Source: Hysterium pulicare CBS 123377 (lineage: Eukaryota; Ascomycota; Dothideomycetes; Hysteriales; Hysteriaceae). Taken from it: 64,000 nucleotides of DNA. The notes below the pieces were generated by a model, which worked only from the letters and a program-made list of their open reading frames with translations, did no database searches and was not told the DNA's origin. Of the stretch, positions 1-11,889 are shown piece after piece. The first letter of the stretch is position 1. Every line of letters starts with the position of its first letter. The translations under genes were made by a program, and so were the position numbers. Where the stretch lies: contig AJFK01000258.1 in the NCBI GenBank assembly GCA_000467715.1, forward strand, positions 1-64,000. Direction: 5' to 3'.

Positions 1-201
1 GCAATAGCACCGCAGTATGAGTTCGAAGCCTGGACGGTCGGACTCCCAAGAAAGGTCGAAAAGCATGTGCTCGAGATTCATCGGGCTTTGCTGATGTCTC
101 AGCTGAGTAGACGTCAAGCTAGGGAGGGGGTTGGGAATGACATTCGGATTGCTGGACATGGACTGTTTCGGACACTCGTTTGGTACCTGAGGGAAATGTG
201 A
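1..201 (+). CDS. 3' end of an unidentified gene (partial)
   Basis: Frame 1 is open from the first base of the window to a TGA at 199-201, giving 66 residues with an ordinary mixed composition and two basic helical-looking stretches (for example RRQAREG). No start is visible, so if real this is the last exon of a gene that begins outside the window. I do not recognise a family. A 66-codon open frame can arise by chance, so the call is weak. Confidence 0.3.
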   Translation, partial: AIAPQYEFEAWTVGLPRKVEKHVLEIHRALLMSQLSRRQAREGVGNDIRIAGHGLFRTLVWYLREM

Positions 202-1402
202 ACGATGGAATGGCGATTCAACTATATACACTCTTTATAATGATTTTAATGATATGGGTTGTTATTGGAAAGGTGCTGATTAGCATTCCCTTCAAACAAA
301 CTTCAAGATTTACTGTCCACAAGAAGTCGTGTTGTCTTTTGATGCACTTGGAGTATGCCTCGTTACCCGTGTTGTGGCGGTCTACCGAGTACATTTGAGC
401 TCAAGGAGTTTGTAAATGTCTTTCGCATCGCTGACAGAATCTCGAACGGTGCTATAGTAGGTGAATCCCGATGTTGAATTGAAGGAAAGAAACTCGCTCA
501 CAGATATGTCACCAGCTTACTTGAGAATCTCCGATAATAAGCCTTGAAATAGTACTAACAATTTCTACACCTTCTTTGGAGTGTCGCGTGACCAGCACGT
601 GCCCGCGTTTTTCGACATGTGTGGTTGAATTCCAGGCTTCAAGGACTTTATTTCCAAATACACAGATAGCTGGTGACATGGCATCCGTAAGCACGAACTG
701 GCTTGCGTCTGTTCGGCCTCTCCGTGAGGGAATAAGGTGAACATCTCTTCTCGGAGTCCTGTATCAGATTCCCGCTAATCTAGAAAAGCTCTTAGCCAAG
801 AGAGTGGGCGCCGCTGACGAACAAGCCGTGAAGCTTGCTGATAGCCGAGAAGCTTGATCGTGTATCCCGAAATCGACCTCCGAGCTTCGAATAACGAGAG
901 GTTCCAACTGAAATCTATGGCTGATCATGGATGGGTTATAGAGAATGTCTACGTCCGAGCCTAAAGTTCAACTCGTACATCAGCACCTGGCACCAGACTC
1001 TGCAGGTTCAAAGCTAGTTGATAACGCCGTAATCCTTCGGTGAACGGTGGAAGCGGCCACAGCGAAATCAAAGCACTCCGCTAAGGTGGACTGTGCATAC
1101 GACTGTAGAGGTCGTGGTGTGAATGGTTGGATTCCGTCCTGTCTTGATGATCACACGGTCCACCCGTTAAGGCTATCTCGTAAACCCCGGCTAACCGTCC
1201 AGGGAAGCTGAGATAGCTTAGCTACTTGAACAACATGCCAGCCTGAATTTTCCTCGCCCGCTTACTTTTGCTTCGTTTTTGGACGCGCTGCATTGCTATT
1301 ATCTCTAGAGCAGCTATATTTTCTCATTGAGATCGAAGAGCAGTGCGCGCGGCGAGCTGTTGCCTCCTCTTTCAGCACCCGGAAGCTGCTACAAACGTCA
1401 TC
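202..1402. other. Intergenic, no gene seen
   Basis: About 1.2 kb between the partial ORF and the Git1-like permease. Short ORFs here (for example 509-694 minus) have no recognisable motifs, splice partners or family resemblance. The last few hundred bases should contain the permease promoter and 5' UTR. Confidence 0.5.
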
Positions 1403-3237
1403 ATGTCCAAGGAACTCGATGCGCGCAACCCCACCAGCGACATCGATGCTGAGGCTTCACCAACCCGTCGCGCGAGCATAGTAGCCACCGAGAAAAGCTT
1501 CTGGGAGAGACTATGGCCCGTCATAGCTTGCGGTGCCGGGTTGTTCTCCGATGGCTATCTCAACAACGTGAGCAGTCTCCTCGCGCAAAACCCATCTCCA
1601 CGTGCTAATCACAACGGCGCGAAAGGTCATCGGGTCTGTGAATACAATGCTTGGAAGAATTTACAAAACTGAATACTCTAAATCTGCAGCTCAAGCCAAT
1701 GTATCCTCGATCACATTTGCCGGAACTGTGGTGGGCATGCTTTTGTTTGGATATACATCCGACCACTATTCGCGCAAATGGTCTCTTTTAGCGTACGAGT
1801 ATACGCATTCCCAAATTGAGAGTCCAATGCTAAAATATACAGTTCGACAATCATTATCATTGTGTTCGCCGCATTGGGTTCTGGCTCTTATGGTGCAGGA
1901 GGTAGTGTCGGAGGACTATTCGCAGCGCTCACTGCCTATCGATTTTTCCTGGGAATTGGTATGTGAAAACGTGTTATCGCGACCTGCTTGGCTGACGATA
2001 GTTGTAGGCATTGGCGGAGAATATCCTGCTGGTAGTGTTGGATGCGCCGAAAGCACAGGAGAGCTCAAATCCGGAACTAGGAATCGGTGGTTCGTCATGT
2101 TCACCAATGTTCAGATCGACTTAGCCTTCGTGATATCCGCTATTGTTCCCATGATTGTCGTAAGCAACTATTCCATCGAGTATTATACCAACCTATTGAA
2201 GATGCTAAAATTTGATAGGTCCTTGCAACGGGAGAAGGTCACCTCCGCGCCGCCTGGCGAATCTGTCTCGGTATTGGAATACTCCCGCCGCTCTCCCTTC
2301 TCTATCTCCGAATCAAACTCCAAGAACCAGAAGCATTCAAACGGGAGAGCATGGCCAAGACCAAGACTCCCTGGCTCCTTTGCATCAAGTTCTATTGGTT
2401 CCGCCTGCTGATAGTCAGCACCATCTGGTTCATCTATGATTTCTCTGCGTACTCCTTTGGAATATACTCGTCTACCATTGTAGATAATCTACTGAGCAAT
2501 GGCGATACAAACTATACCCCTCCTCTCTGGAAGACTTTCGGATGGAATACGCTGATCAACTTGTTCTATATGCCTGGCTGTATCGCCGGCGCATACATTG
2601 CTGATATGCCGAAGATGGGCCCAAGAAAAACACTGGCTGTAGGTGTCTTTTTGCAAGCTATTGTCGGATACATCATGGCAGGATGCTATGCTCCACTCTC
2701 CAAGAAGGAAAACGTAGGCGCATTCGTTGTTGTGTATGGAGTTTTCCTCGCCTTCGGTGAATTGGGTCCTGGGGACAACATCGGTCTAGTCGCTAGTAAG
2801 ACTAGTGCTACAAGTATCAGGTAAACTCTCGACCTTCATTTCGCATGTCTATGAACCCAAATGCGAACACGTAAACTGACACATTCCCCAGAGGTCAATA
2901 CTACGGTATCGCGGCCGCGTTCGGCAAAATTGGCGCCTTCGTTGGAGGCCGCGTGTTTCCGATATTACAAAAGAATCCCGATCCCGTGAAAGCAGGTCAA
3001 AACCCTTTCTGGGTCGGTAGTTCGATGGCTGTCTTCGCGGGTATTCTTGCTCTCACTCTGTTGCCGGAGATCACGCAAGATACAATTGACGACGAAGACG
3101 TCAAGTTCAGAGCTTATCTGGAACGCAACGGGTATGATACCAGTCAGATGGGTGTCAAAGCATTGCTGGGAGAGGTCCCGAGTCAGACGAGTGTGGGGAA
3201 AGAAGGCGAGGGTGCGGGGAATCGGCTTGAAGCTTGA
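1403..3237 (+). CDS. GIT1: Git1-like MFS permease (glycerophosphodiester / phosphate transporter)
   Basis: Rebuilt exons are 1403-1567, 1626-1792, 1843-1958, 2008-2159, 2219-2820 and 2892-3237, giving 515 residues; all five junctions keep frame and the first intron has a GCTAAT branch site. The product is a 12-helix major facilitator protein of the yeast Git1 group, which takes up glycerophosphoinositol and related phosphodiesters at the plasma membrane. Visible family marks are the N-terminal motif [10 protein letters not shown] (about residues 46-55), a signature [17 protein letters not shown] around residues 152-168, and a motif-A-like [14 protein letters not shown] 1403 was chosen because it is the first in-frame ATG before the conserved [14 protein letters not shown] segment. 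Length is normal for the family. The exact substrate cannot be told from sequence. Confidence 0.85.
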
Positions 3238-5808
3238 TGGCTTCGAAGTGCGTTGATGAGGGGTAGGTGCTTCAGCGAGGGAGGGGTTCAGGAGAAAGTC
3301 GTCTGAGAATATCTCTTGAATTGGATGAGTGTGGCATTGTATTACATGTCCTGTGAGCCAGCAACAACAGGCGGAGTACTCCGCAGGCGTGTCTACGGCC
3401 CAAGAATCTGAGGTAGTGAAACTTTGATGCCATTTCCACCACTTGCCGAAACCTGGGTGACAGGCTTGTGCTACATAGAGTAGCCGGGCTTTCTTCGGCC
3501 TCGTCCTGAAGATCGCCTCCTGAGTTGCGGATGTATGCACGCAGCACGTTGCCCGCACGTTTTGATTGTCCATCACGTTGCAGATTCATGAAATCTTGCC
3601 TCCTTGAACCTTGAGGATTTACAAGATCGCCAGCGAACCTTTCTTCAACATGTCGTCACATCTTCATGCTAGATTGCATCATGCTCTATTGAGTAATCAT
3701 GGTGAGATGAGTGAGATGCGACCCAACATCGATAACCGATCGTGGTGGGAGCCGTCAGCAGCTTTGTTCGACTCCCTGTGCCGCGCCCCTAGCAACTTCC
3801 ATCCATATCTATACATCCAGAAAGTGGTTCGACAAAGGTCGCACAAAACCGTTATACACTCGCTAAATTCTTCGACCGTCGAACGCCACGTGCCAAAGAT
3901 CAGTCGCCGTCCTGGCTAACACGAGCCCCCTTGTGAACTCAATTCTCGATGCTTCAACTGCGGACCTTGGTTGGGTCGGCGCATCTGTGCATCCTCCTAC
4001 TGGCTGGCGCAGGCCCGGCTTTACTTCTCCTTTCTGCTTAGGAACCAGCTTGGTTCTGGATTCTCGATTATCGGACCACGTGCGGTTACGTCGACGCACT
4101 GAAGTGAATGCGAGGGGTTGCAAATCCCTTTTTCGTTCTTTATGTGTTTGAAGGGATCATTCTATTATGACTAGGTTGCGACTTCAGGGTTCGGAGGTCG
4201 AAACTTTGTGGGGGTTTTGAGAGAGAGAGCTTTGTGAGGTTTAACTTATTACCGTGGTACGTTATCATCTAGAACGCCGCCTCAAGCGCAGGTTTTAATA
4301 AGGGCAAGGCCAGGGAGCTATCATGAATCGTTGATCGAGAGGAAATGTGGAGGCTCTCTCCCCGCCGTTTGGAGGACCGCCGTTGCTTGTCAAATTGTCA
4401 AGCTGTATTTCCCTCCGAAAGCTAAAATGTGTGGCTCGCGACCATATCGCACTTAAATGGTCATTATTGGTTTCCAGAGCTCAAAGAGTTAAATGCAAGC
4501 CTTCGTTTCCCCTCGCTTGCAAAAGGCAGTTGATTGTGGCTGTTTCCAAGATGCAGCCTGTTCCTGAATCCTGATTCCTGTAAGAGAAGAAAAGAGACGA
4601 AAAACGGGGAAAGGCAATCACTTCATCCACAGTTGCGTTGATTTGTTCATGCGTGTGTGTGGCGTTGCTGCGTGGGCATTGGAGGTCTTGCAAGGCTGTA
4701 ATGCCTGCAGGACCGGGGATGTAGTGCGTCTTTGACACTTTCACACGCAGAGGGAGTAGCCAGAACCACCCACCAGATAACTATGGCTGGCTTCATCATT
4801 CCCAAAACTACCAAGTCTTGACACTAGGTGGTGCTCCAGTACCAACAATGCGGCGGGCGTTCTCTGCGTGCCATTGCTCAAGCAAAGCAAAGTCGAACGT
4901 TGTGAGCCGGATTTGAATTTGATGGCGAGGTTCTTATTTTAACAAGAGAGCTGCCCCAAACAGACTGAACTGAAGCGAGTCGAAGTCCGAGTTACGTTGT
5001 GATTTTCAGCACAACGGCGTCGATGGTTTGCAGATGCTTGACAAGTGCAGCCCCTGGTTTGGAGTGCGGTGTGGAAGATCAGACGAGAATTGCGGATGCG
5101 GCAAGATGGCGTGGAGATCGCCTCTCGGTACGTGAAGGCGGGCCACGCCATTACTCGTTCACACGGCCCGCATGTTGGTCTGCTTCTCTGCTTCTCTGCT
5201 TCTCTGCTCTCGTTCTCGCTGCTGCTCCCAGGGAACTCGCCCTTCCAACCCTTCTTAGTGTGCTCCGTAGGATTGAGCCCATGCGCCTTCATTGGGCCTG
5301 GCACGGTCCGCCATTCACACCTGCTCTCTTTGCGGTTTGGACGACAAGCCTTGGCCCTCCTCTCAGCATCGAGCAAGCTTCTCCTTAGCCTCGTGCACCA
5401 GCTAGTTATCAGCTTTCGGACCCCGGACCCCGGATAGAACTACGTGAACCTAGGAAACATCATGAATTCCGATACAAGACCCTGCTCGACCCCTCTCCTG
5501 GATGATAGTCTTAACGGCCCAAAGCTCGTTAGTTTGCTGCGCTGAGGCAAAGCACTGGGCTGCTTTTATGTTTCACTCTTCTCCGCTTCAACACATCATC
5601 TGCTCGTATTCCCTTGTCTTGTCTTATACATACAGTCGCTACGCTTCGTAGCCTCAGTCATCTTGTTCACAGTAATGGGGCCTGCTCGTCAATGTCAGTG
5701 CGCTACTATCCAGACCTAATTGAATGTTGCTTCCTATCGTCGTCTTCAATCAACACGTCCATCTCTCATTCTTCCAATTGGCTTCCCACCATTGCCTGAA
5801 GCAAAAGA
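3238..5808. other. Gene-poor stretch, no supported gene
   Basis: About 2.6 kb without a convincing gene. Several overlapping ORFs on both strands (near 2965-3589, 3863-4151 and 4939-5437) mirror each other and have low-complexity or Arg/Ser-rich composition, as expected of chance ORFs. The only structure seen is a short tandem repeat of an 8-base unit at about 5180-5210. The part near 5500-5800 probably holds the promoter of the next gene. Confidence 0.5.
5180..5210. repeat. Short tandem repeat (CTTCTCTG units)
   Basis: About four copies of an 8-base pyrimidine-rich unit lie in the non-coding region. It is a simple microsatellite-like repeat. Confidence 0.6.
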
Positions 5809-7465
5809 ATGTCCGATCATCTCGCAGCAGAAAAAGACATGCCTCTCGTCAATAGGGCAGACACCGTTATAGCGACCGCCGCCATCTTTCTCGTGAGACC
5901 TCTACCGCTTCTTTCTTTTCTAGACTTGCTAACGGACGCTCGTAGGCTCTTGCTTGGCTGGCTGGGTTGCTTCGATTTTATGTGCGATACACACAAAGGC
6001 CGAGTGCTTTGTGGTGGGATGATCTGTTATTATTCTCCGCATGTGTATGTTTTTAACGTTGTTTCGAAAAGCATTATTGCTGAACCACACTAGCTCTCAA
6101 CCACTGTCGGTTCGGTTTTGACAATGCTCCGTACGTATATCTATCTACAGCTTCCACTGTCAAGGGAACTTGATACTAAACCTCCTATCTACAGTTCCCG
6201 GTGCCGGTATGGGCCAGCACTTCACGACATTAGACGAGCACCATTTAATGAATTACTTTAAAGTATGCCACCTACAGTAGTCTAATCAACTACCGGGTTT
6301 TCCCAAACTTACCTACTCGAATAGTACATTTGGTCCTCGAATCTCACCTATGCCTCCAGCACAACAGTCATCAAACTCTCTATCCTATTCCAATATCTAC
6401 GCATCTTCGACATGAACGTCCGCCTCGCACACCGACTCTGCGTAGCTCTTATCCTATTGATCGCGGTCTGGGGCCTCACTGTTTTCTTCATTATGCTCTT
6501 CGGCTGCAATCCACTTGCCCTCAACTGGAACCTGACTCTCAAAGGCCATTGCATCGCATTTGGCTCGAAAGAACCAACTATCTTTTTCAAGAGTTTTGCG
6601 TCCCATACTGGGACTAATTGCGTCATGGACCTCCTCGTTCTCACGCTACCGATTCCGTTCTTGAGGAGTTTAAGGATGAGTGGGAGGCGGAAGTGGGGAA
6701 TCATTGGGCTTTTTACTATCGGTGGAACGTATGGCTTCCCCTCTCTCCTCGAAAAACTAACCACTTTCTCCCATCCATCCCATCACCATTTGCTTGCAAT
6801 AGATGTAAACCCTCAAAGAACATCCCAAAGCTAACCCCTCCCATAGCGTCTGCGTAATCTCCATAGCCCGCCTAATCGCCCTCCTGGTTTCCCGTGCTGG
6901 TACAAAGCCCAATTTCGACCCAACCTACTACGCCTCGCAAATCTACGTTCTCGCCGTCCTCGAAATCAACCTTGCCATTCTCTGCGCCTCCATGCCCATC
7001 TTCTGGCCCCTTGTCGCCAGCCTCTCCTTTGGCAAAATCCTAGTCGTCAATGAAATCCAAGTGCACTCCACCAAGCGCGATTCGCACATTACAGCAGCCG
7101 AGCGCGCCGGGATGCGCGTGAATGGCGGTTTCGAAAACTCCGGAAGGGGCGGCGGAGGTGGTGGTGGCGGAGGTGGTGGTGGCGGAGGAATCAGTGGAAT
7201 GTTCGGACACAAGAGAAGCAAGACGAAAGACTCGGATGTGAGTATCGAGTTAGGACGACGAGTGAGCCAAGAAAGCGGACGCGGGTTGAAGAAGAGTATG
7301 AGTAAAGACAGCGGCAGTGGGCGAGACGAGCATTACAACGATCGATATATTGCCGGGTGGGTGGTTCCGGATTTCGATAAGTCGGGCCCGCATACGACGA
7401 CGACGGTTGAAAGGGCGGAGGTCTTGCCTGAGGATTTCGTGAGTCGGATTGAAGGGAGGAAATAG
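5809..7465 (+). CDS. Seven-helix rhodopsin-domain (Pth11/SAT-like) membrane protein
   Basis: Six exons (5809-5892, 5946-6044, 6094-6130, 6195-6262, 6325-6728, 6847-7465) give 436 residues in a continuous frame. The protein belongs to the large fungal rhodopsin-domain family whose founding members include Pth11-like receptors and SAT-type proteins of unknown biochemistry. Seen in the sequence: seven hydrophobic segments; WWDDLLLFSAC after the first helix; GAGMGQHFTTLDE in the first extracellular loop; YIWSSNLTYASSTTVIKLSILFQ split over two stretches in helix 3; GCNPLA and CIAFGS with paired cysteines; LPIPFL in helix 5; ASMPIFWPL in helix 7. The C-terminal cytoplasmic tail has a run of 13 glycines followed by a Ser/Lys-rich region. 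A role in surface or nutrient sensing is inferred from Pth11 only. Confidence 0.85.
7143..7190 (+). repeat. GGN repeat encoding poly-glycine
   Basis: A run of GGN codons inside the tail of the seven-helix gene encodes 13 consecutive glycines. Mixed GGA/GGC/GGT use suggests slippage-prone DNA that has partly diverged. Confidence 0.8.
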
Positions 7466-8556
7466 GGGCGGGGGCTTTCTTTCCGAACATGGGCGTTTTT
7501 GCAGTATATATATATATCTGTTTGGACGCGCGAGCACATAGGGCGTTGGCAATACCCAAAAGCGGAGGAGGCTCTATACTCGTACATCTATCTAGCGTCG
7601 TTTTGCGAATTCGGCAGATCATACTTGTTCATATTCGGGGAGCGGATTGGTTAATTCTACTTGTGCTGCCGAAATACCTAATCTCTAGTTCCTAGTATCT
7701 CTCCCTCCTCCCTTCCCCTTCCCCTTCCGTCCTTAAAGACTCGAACAGCGCCTTCTTAGTCTAATCCCATCACATATCCAAAGCGCCAGTGTCCTTTTCA
7801 AATAAGACCAACAACTCACCGCATCGTATTATCCCCTCTACCCATCTACCCGTCTACCACTAACTCCCCCTCCTCTTCCCTCCAGATCCTCCATCGCCCT
7901 CGCCCTCCAGAAATCCTCCACCACGCCGCACACATCTGACATAAGAAAAGTCCAGCCATCCTCTCGAGCCTGAAACATGGGGAGAGGAGTGAAAGTGCCG
8001 CATTCCCTGTGGATCCTGACGTGAGACCAACACACATGGTATTCGTGGACCCCGGGAAAACCTAATGCCTTGTTTCTGTTTCGGATATAGAGAGATACTT
8101 ATCGCGGGGTATGGTAGGTTTATAGGACTTATTTGTCGGAGTATTAAAGGTGTCTTGTCTTGGTGAGTTGGGTGGGATCCATCAACGGGAGGATTGGGTA
8201 TTTGAACCCGGCCAAGGGGTGCGGCGCGGCGCTTTGACTGAAATGTGCCAGGTTGTCTTTCGATTGAATAAAAAAGAAGGGGGGGACTAATGGTCTTTTT
8301 TTTTTGGATCAGAGAACAGAAGAAATGTATATTCGCAAGCTAGAGATACTTAAAGAGAAAGAAATCGCAAGTCAACTTGATCAGGATGTCTCTTTTCCTC
8401 CGGACTTTGTCCCTCGCAAAAACCCTTGGCCCGTATTCCAAGCCTATAGAGAGATAGATACACTACACCGTCTTCCCCTTTCCTTCCCCTTAAGAGAAAG
8501 AGCATTGGCTCTTTTAACCTCCTCCATATACACAAGCTTTCGAGCACGGAAATGGC
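7466..8556. other. Convergent intergenic region
   Basis: Region between the ends of the receptor-like gene and PEX11. It contains a short TA run near 7504-7516, pyrimidine-rich stretches and a T run near 8297. It should hold both 3' UTRs. No coding signal is seen. Confidence 0.5.
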
Positions 8557-9761
8557 TTACGCAGTCTTCTTCCACTGCGAATAAACCCCTAGTAATGAGC
8601 TCACGGTACCAGCCAATCCAACGAACCCATCATCGAGATCTAACCACCCGAGCGCGGCGGTCGGAACGGTGATATCGCAGAGGTCGGAGACGAGTTGGAT
8701 TTTGATGGCGTTTGTTTCCCTGAAACGTGAAAACATACAATGTCAGCCATTGCAGATTTTAGATCAAGCCTCCTCCTTGTTCCCGTGCCCATTCCCATTA
8801 TTCTTAGAGCCCAGAGTTTTCGGCGCAAGGGAGAGGAGGAAAGATAGGAGTCTAGACTTAGAACTTACTTCTCTAATTTCTTTCGCTCGACGACGCCCTC
8901 GCCTTCTTTTTCGTTCACTTTTGCCGTGCGTTCTCGTAGTCTGTAGAGCGAGTATACGCCGCTTACGATGCTGAATGAGAGGCCTGTGAACCAGGATTTG
9001 TAGGCTTCGCGCAGGAGGCGCTGGGACGAGCTGAATTTTTTGATACCCGTCGCGTCGATCTAGAAGTTGATATGTTAGCTGATTTTGCGTTGAATGGAAT
9101 TGCCTTGCCGGCTTTCTTTAATCCCTCGATGCCAGTATCTGTGCAGTTACCCGGCACCACAATCTCTTTCCAATACCAAAACACCACTTCTCTTCTCCAT
9201 CATCCCAAACCAAAATGAAATCCTCTACATACCGCAGTGATGTTATCCAAACTCAAATACCCCGCATAACCCAACTGCCTCCCCACAGTGGTCCACTTCA
9301 ACACGGGATCCACGCCCTTGGCATCACTCGCTACAGCCGCCGCCTTGAAGTGCTCGACGAACTTGCCCAGGCGCATCAGCTTGCGCGTCAGCCCGAATTG
9401 CTTCTTGATGGTGTCGAAGGGCTGGATCGAGGATTGCGGGTGGTTCGTGCGGTAGAGGTACCAGGCGAGGAAGCGAGAGAAGTATTGGAGGGTTCGGAGG
9501 AGCTTGTCGCGGCCGACTGGAGGGTGTGGTTAGTGCGTTGTGTGTATGCATTTGGGGAGAGTAGTGGAGATGTGGGGGTGGTTATGTGGTGACGGAGAGG
9601 GTCCGAGAGGACTTAGGGTTCATAGAGGGAGATGGGATAGATGTTAAAGTGTAAAGAGTACGAGCATTTCCTGCGGAGATGTGAATGAACGTACTTGTCG
9701 TCGACATATACTTCAGGTAATGCGATACCGAAGGGTGGTAGATTAGAGCGTCGGCAACCAT
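8557..9761 (-). CDS. PEX11: Peroxisomal membrane protein Pex11
   Basis: Four exons on the minus strand (9695-9761, 9233-9516, 8869-9059, 8557-8719) give 234 residues. Pex11 shapes and elongates the peroxisomal membrane and is needed for peroxisome division and normal fatty-acid oxidation. The N terminus reads MVADALIYHPSVSHYLKYM and continues VGRDKLLRTLQYFSRFLAWY after the first intron, which is the hallmark amphipathic region of fungal Pex11 proteins. Further family segments are LTRKLMRLGKFVEHF, a central charged stretch, and a C-terminal ALGWLDLDDGFVGLAGTVSS helix. Introns are 178, 173 and 149 bases, and one has a GCTAAC branch site. The length matches the family. It lies downstream of ABD1 on the same strand. 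Confidence 0.96.
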
Positions 9762-10176
9762 ATTTGCGATGTTACTGATCCGTTCACAGTTGATGCGATT
9801 GAGTTCGAGGGTTTATCAGCAGTGCACTGGCGGTTTTGTATGGTGCTGTCGATAGAGGTTGGTTGCAGAGTAAAGGTTGTCTGCAGCCGGGACAAGCTTG
9901 TGAAATCGTCAAAGCCGGGGGAGATGTCAAGACCTCGGTAAGACGCGTTCTGGGACACCGAACGACTCGTGACTGCGATATTAGTTGGGAAGCAGAAGAG
10001 GCTCATTCACTTCCTTGGTGCAATTCAAAATTGAATATGAAAGTAATATTCGAGGGTTGTAACGCTCTGTAAGTTGGCTGCGTTAATATATGAACTCTAG
10101 ATGCAGCCCCATCAAATACCGCTGCCCCACTATTCGGCATATGAAAAGTTGTCCTGCCCAACCTTTCAATATAATA
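9762..10176. other. Intergenic between ABD1 and PEX11
   Basis: About 415 bases that must contain the ABD1 3' UTR and PEX11 promoter (both minus). No gene or clear motif seen. Confidence 0.5.
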
Positions 10177-11538
10177 CTACACTTTGTAGAAGCAGAAGGT
10201 ATGATAGAAGCTCGCAGCATCTATCTCTTCATCCGTCACAAGCAACGATCCATCCATTCGATCCCTAACCCCCATCCTCTCGCTCAACGGACCCAAGATA
10301 GGATCATCCTTTTGCTCATCCCAGACCTCATTGAACGGCTTGCGATATTGAAGCTCGAGGTTGTAGTCCTCAGCCAGCGCTCGAAAGGCTTCCCATGGGA
10401 CGACGTATTCTGGAACTTCCTCTACGGCCTCTTCTAAGAAGTAGAAGTACTTCCATCCAAACGGAGGACGAAAGACACCGTCGTCGGGTGTCTTGCCAGG
10501 AAATTTGACTCTATAGATGTTATTGCTCCACCCGAACCCTTCATCTTCCATCTCGCCATCCTCCTGCTCCTCTTTTTCCTTGCCCTTTTCACCATTGGCT
10601 TCGGGCTCCCTTGGTTTCGGTGAATCCAGACTCTTTTCAGGGTCCCAATCGTCATCGTCACTGTCGAATTCCGGGCGGCCATCCGGGATCGTTTTGCCAT
10701 TCTTCTTGTGATGTTCCAGAACCTTTGCAGTTAGAACGTCGGAATTCGGGATGCACCCTAAGAAGCGGCCTCCCTTCTTCAATGCGCCTGCAACGTTTCG
10801 CAGCATTCCCCTAGCTTTCTCTTCGCTCTCGAAAGCGTAGTGCATGCAAAACATCATGGACACGATGTCGAAGCCTCCTCCACCCCATCTCTGACTTGCT
10901 GCATTGCCAGGGCCAACACCAGGATCAATGCCCACCTCTTTGATGATGGGGATTTCTCCTAACCATTCCCCAAAACAATCCTTCGTATAGAACTCGGCGT
11001 GAAAAAGGTTCTGACCCCTCCTTGACTTCTTTCGCATCTGTTCGTATCGGTCTCGCGCTTGTGTGATAGAGACATCGGCCGGGTCACATCCCACATACAA
11101 TTCCAGTTTCCGTGCTGCTTGCCACTTCATAAGATCGCCTCCCTTGCCACATCCAATATCTAAAACTTTGATATATCTTTCATCTCCAATGAACTTCTGG
11201 ATCGTAGATGACTTCACCCAATTGTTGAAGCTCCGAAGGCCCTTGATTTTACTGTCTGTGACTCTCCATTCGCGACCTCGCTCCGGTACCATGTTGTAGT
11301 GCTCTTTAACGACATTATGAACACTTCGAGTAGCGACCTCCTCGCGGGCCTGTCTCTCCTCTTCCTCTTGTCTTTGGAGTTGTCTTTTTCGAGCTGCTTC
11401 TCGATCGACTGCTGTGATCCGGGAGGCAGCTCCTGGTCGCTTACGTTGACGAGGGGGTGAGCGAGATGGAGATCTGGAGTCTGAGCGCGCACGTTTCCTG
11501 CTTTGATCGGGTTTGGTAGTGGAGTCCATCTTATTCAT
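10177..11538 (-). CDS. ABD1: mRNA cap (guanine-N7) methyltransferase
   Basis: A single uninterrupted frame of 453 residues. The enzyme transfers a methyl group from S-adenosylmethionine to N7 of the cap guanine of nascent mRNA in the nucleus. An Arg/Ser-rich N-terminal tail (about residues 10-65) is followed by the family segment HYNMVPERGREWR, the lead-in LRSFNNWVKSSTIQKFI, SAM-binding motif I VLDIGCGKGGD (about 125-135), and later FDIVSMMFCMHYAFES, GGRFLGCIPNSD and the C-terminal LVTDEEIDAASFY region. An acidic insert (about 305-345) sits before GWSNNIYRVKFPGK, as in other fungal homologues. Two ATGs lie four codons apart at the start (MNKMDS); either may be used. It is divergent from RPN7, sharing about 350 bases of promoter. 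Confidence 0.95.
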   Translation of the reverse strand: MNKMDSTTKPDQSRKRARSDSRSPSRSPPRQRKRPGAASRITAVDREAARKRQLQRQEEEERQAREEVATRSVHNVVKEHYNMVPERGREWRVTDSKIKGLRSFNNWVKSSTIQKFIGDERYIKVLDIGCGKGGDLMKWQAARKLELYVGCDPADVSITQARDRYEQMRKKSRRGQNLFHAEFYTKDCFGEWLGEIPIIKEVGIDPGVGPGNAASQRWGGGGFDIVSMMFCMHYAFESEEKARGMLRNVAGALKKGGRFLGCIPNSDVLTAKVLEHHKKNGKTIPDGRPEFDSDDDDWDPEKSLDSPKPREPEANGEKGKEKEEQEDGEMEDEGFGWSNNIYRVKFPGKTPDDGVFRPPFGWKYFYFLEEAVEEVPEYVVPWEAFRALAEDYNLELQYRKPFNEVWDEQKDDPILGPLSERMGVRDRMDGSLLVTDEEIDAASFYHTFCFYKV

Positions 11539-11889
11539 AGTATTCAGGTTATGAACGGGGAGTCAGTTTAAGCAGCTCAGGCTGAACTGTTGGTATCAAC
11601 CGTTTGAAACGGACAATGATAGAAAGCCCTTATAATATAGGGCTTAGCTGTTCGCAACACAGAGGTGAAGGCTTTACTGTAAATGGTGTCTTTGAAGGTG
11701 ATTTGGATGAAGCCAGAAACAAGTGAAGCTTGGAGCTTTCAATCTGGCTTGGCATGCCAAGGCCCTAACGAGTCGAGCTTCTGATCATCTTCAAACTCCG
11801 ATCAACCTCATAAACATTCTCAACGTGTTTACAGCACCTCAACCTCCGACCCTTTCTCCAAAGCCTTTCTGCCCCCTTTATCACTAATA
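11539..11889. promoter_or_regulatory. Divergent promoter region of ABD1 and RPN7
   Basis: A 351-base interval separates the two divergently transcribed start codons, so both promoters and 5' UTRs must lie here. Pyrimidine-rich sequence precedes the RPN7 ATG. No known binding site is claimed. Confidence 0.5.

Noticed and set aside
2965-3589. Two long overlapping minus-strand ORFs across the end of the Git1-like gene
   Set aside because: They lie antisense to the conserved last exon, overlap each other in different frames and show no family motifs; shadows of the real gene and chance.
4939-5437. ORFs of 129-145 codons on both strands in the same interval
   Set aside because: Mirror-image frames with Arg/Ser/Cys-rich composition and no start context or splice logic; typical of GC-balanced non-coding DNA.
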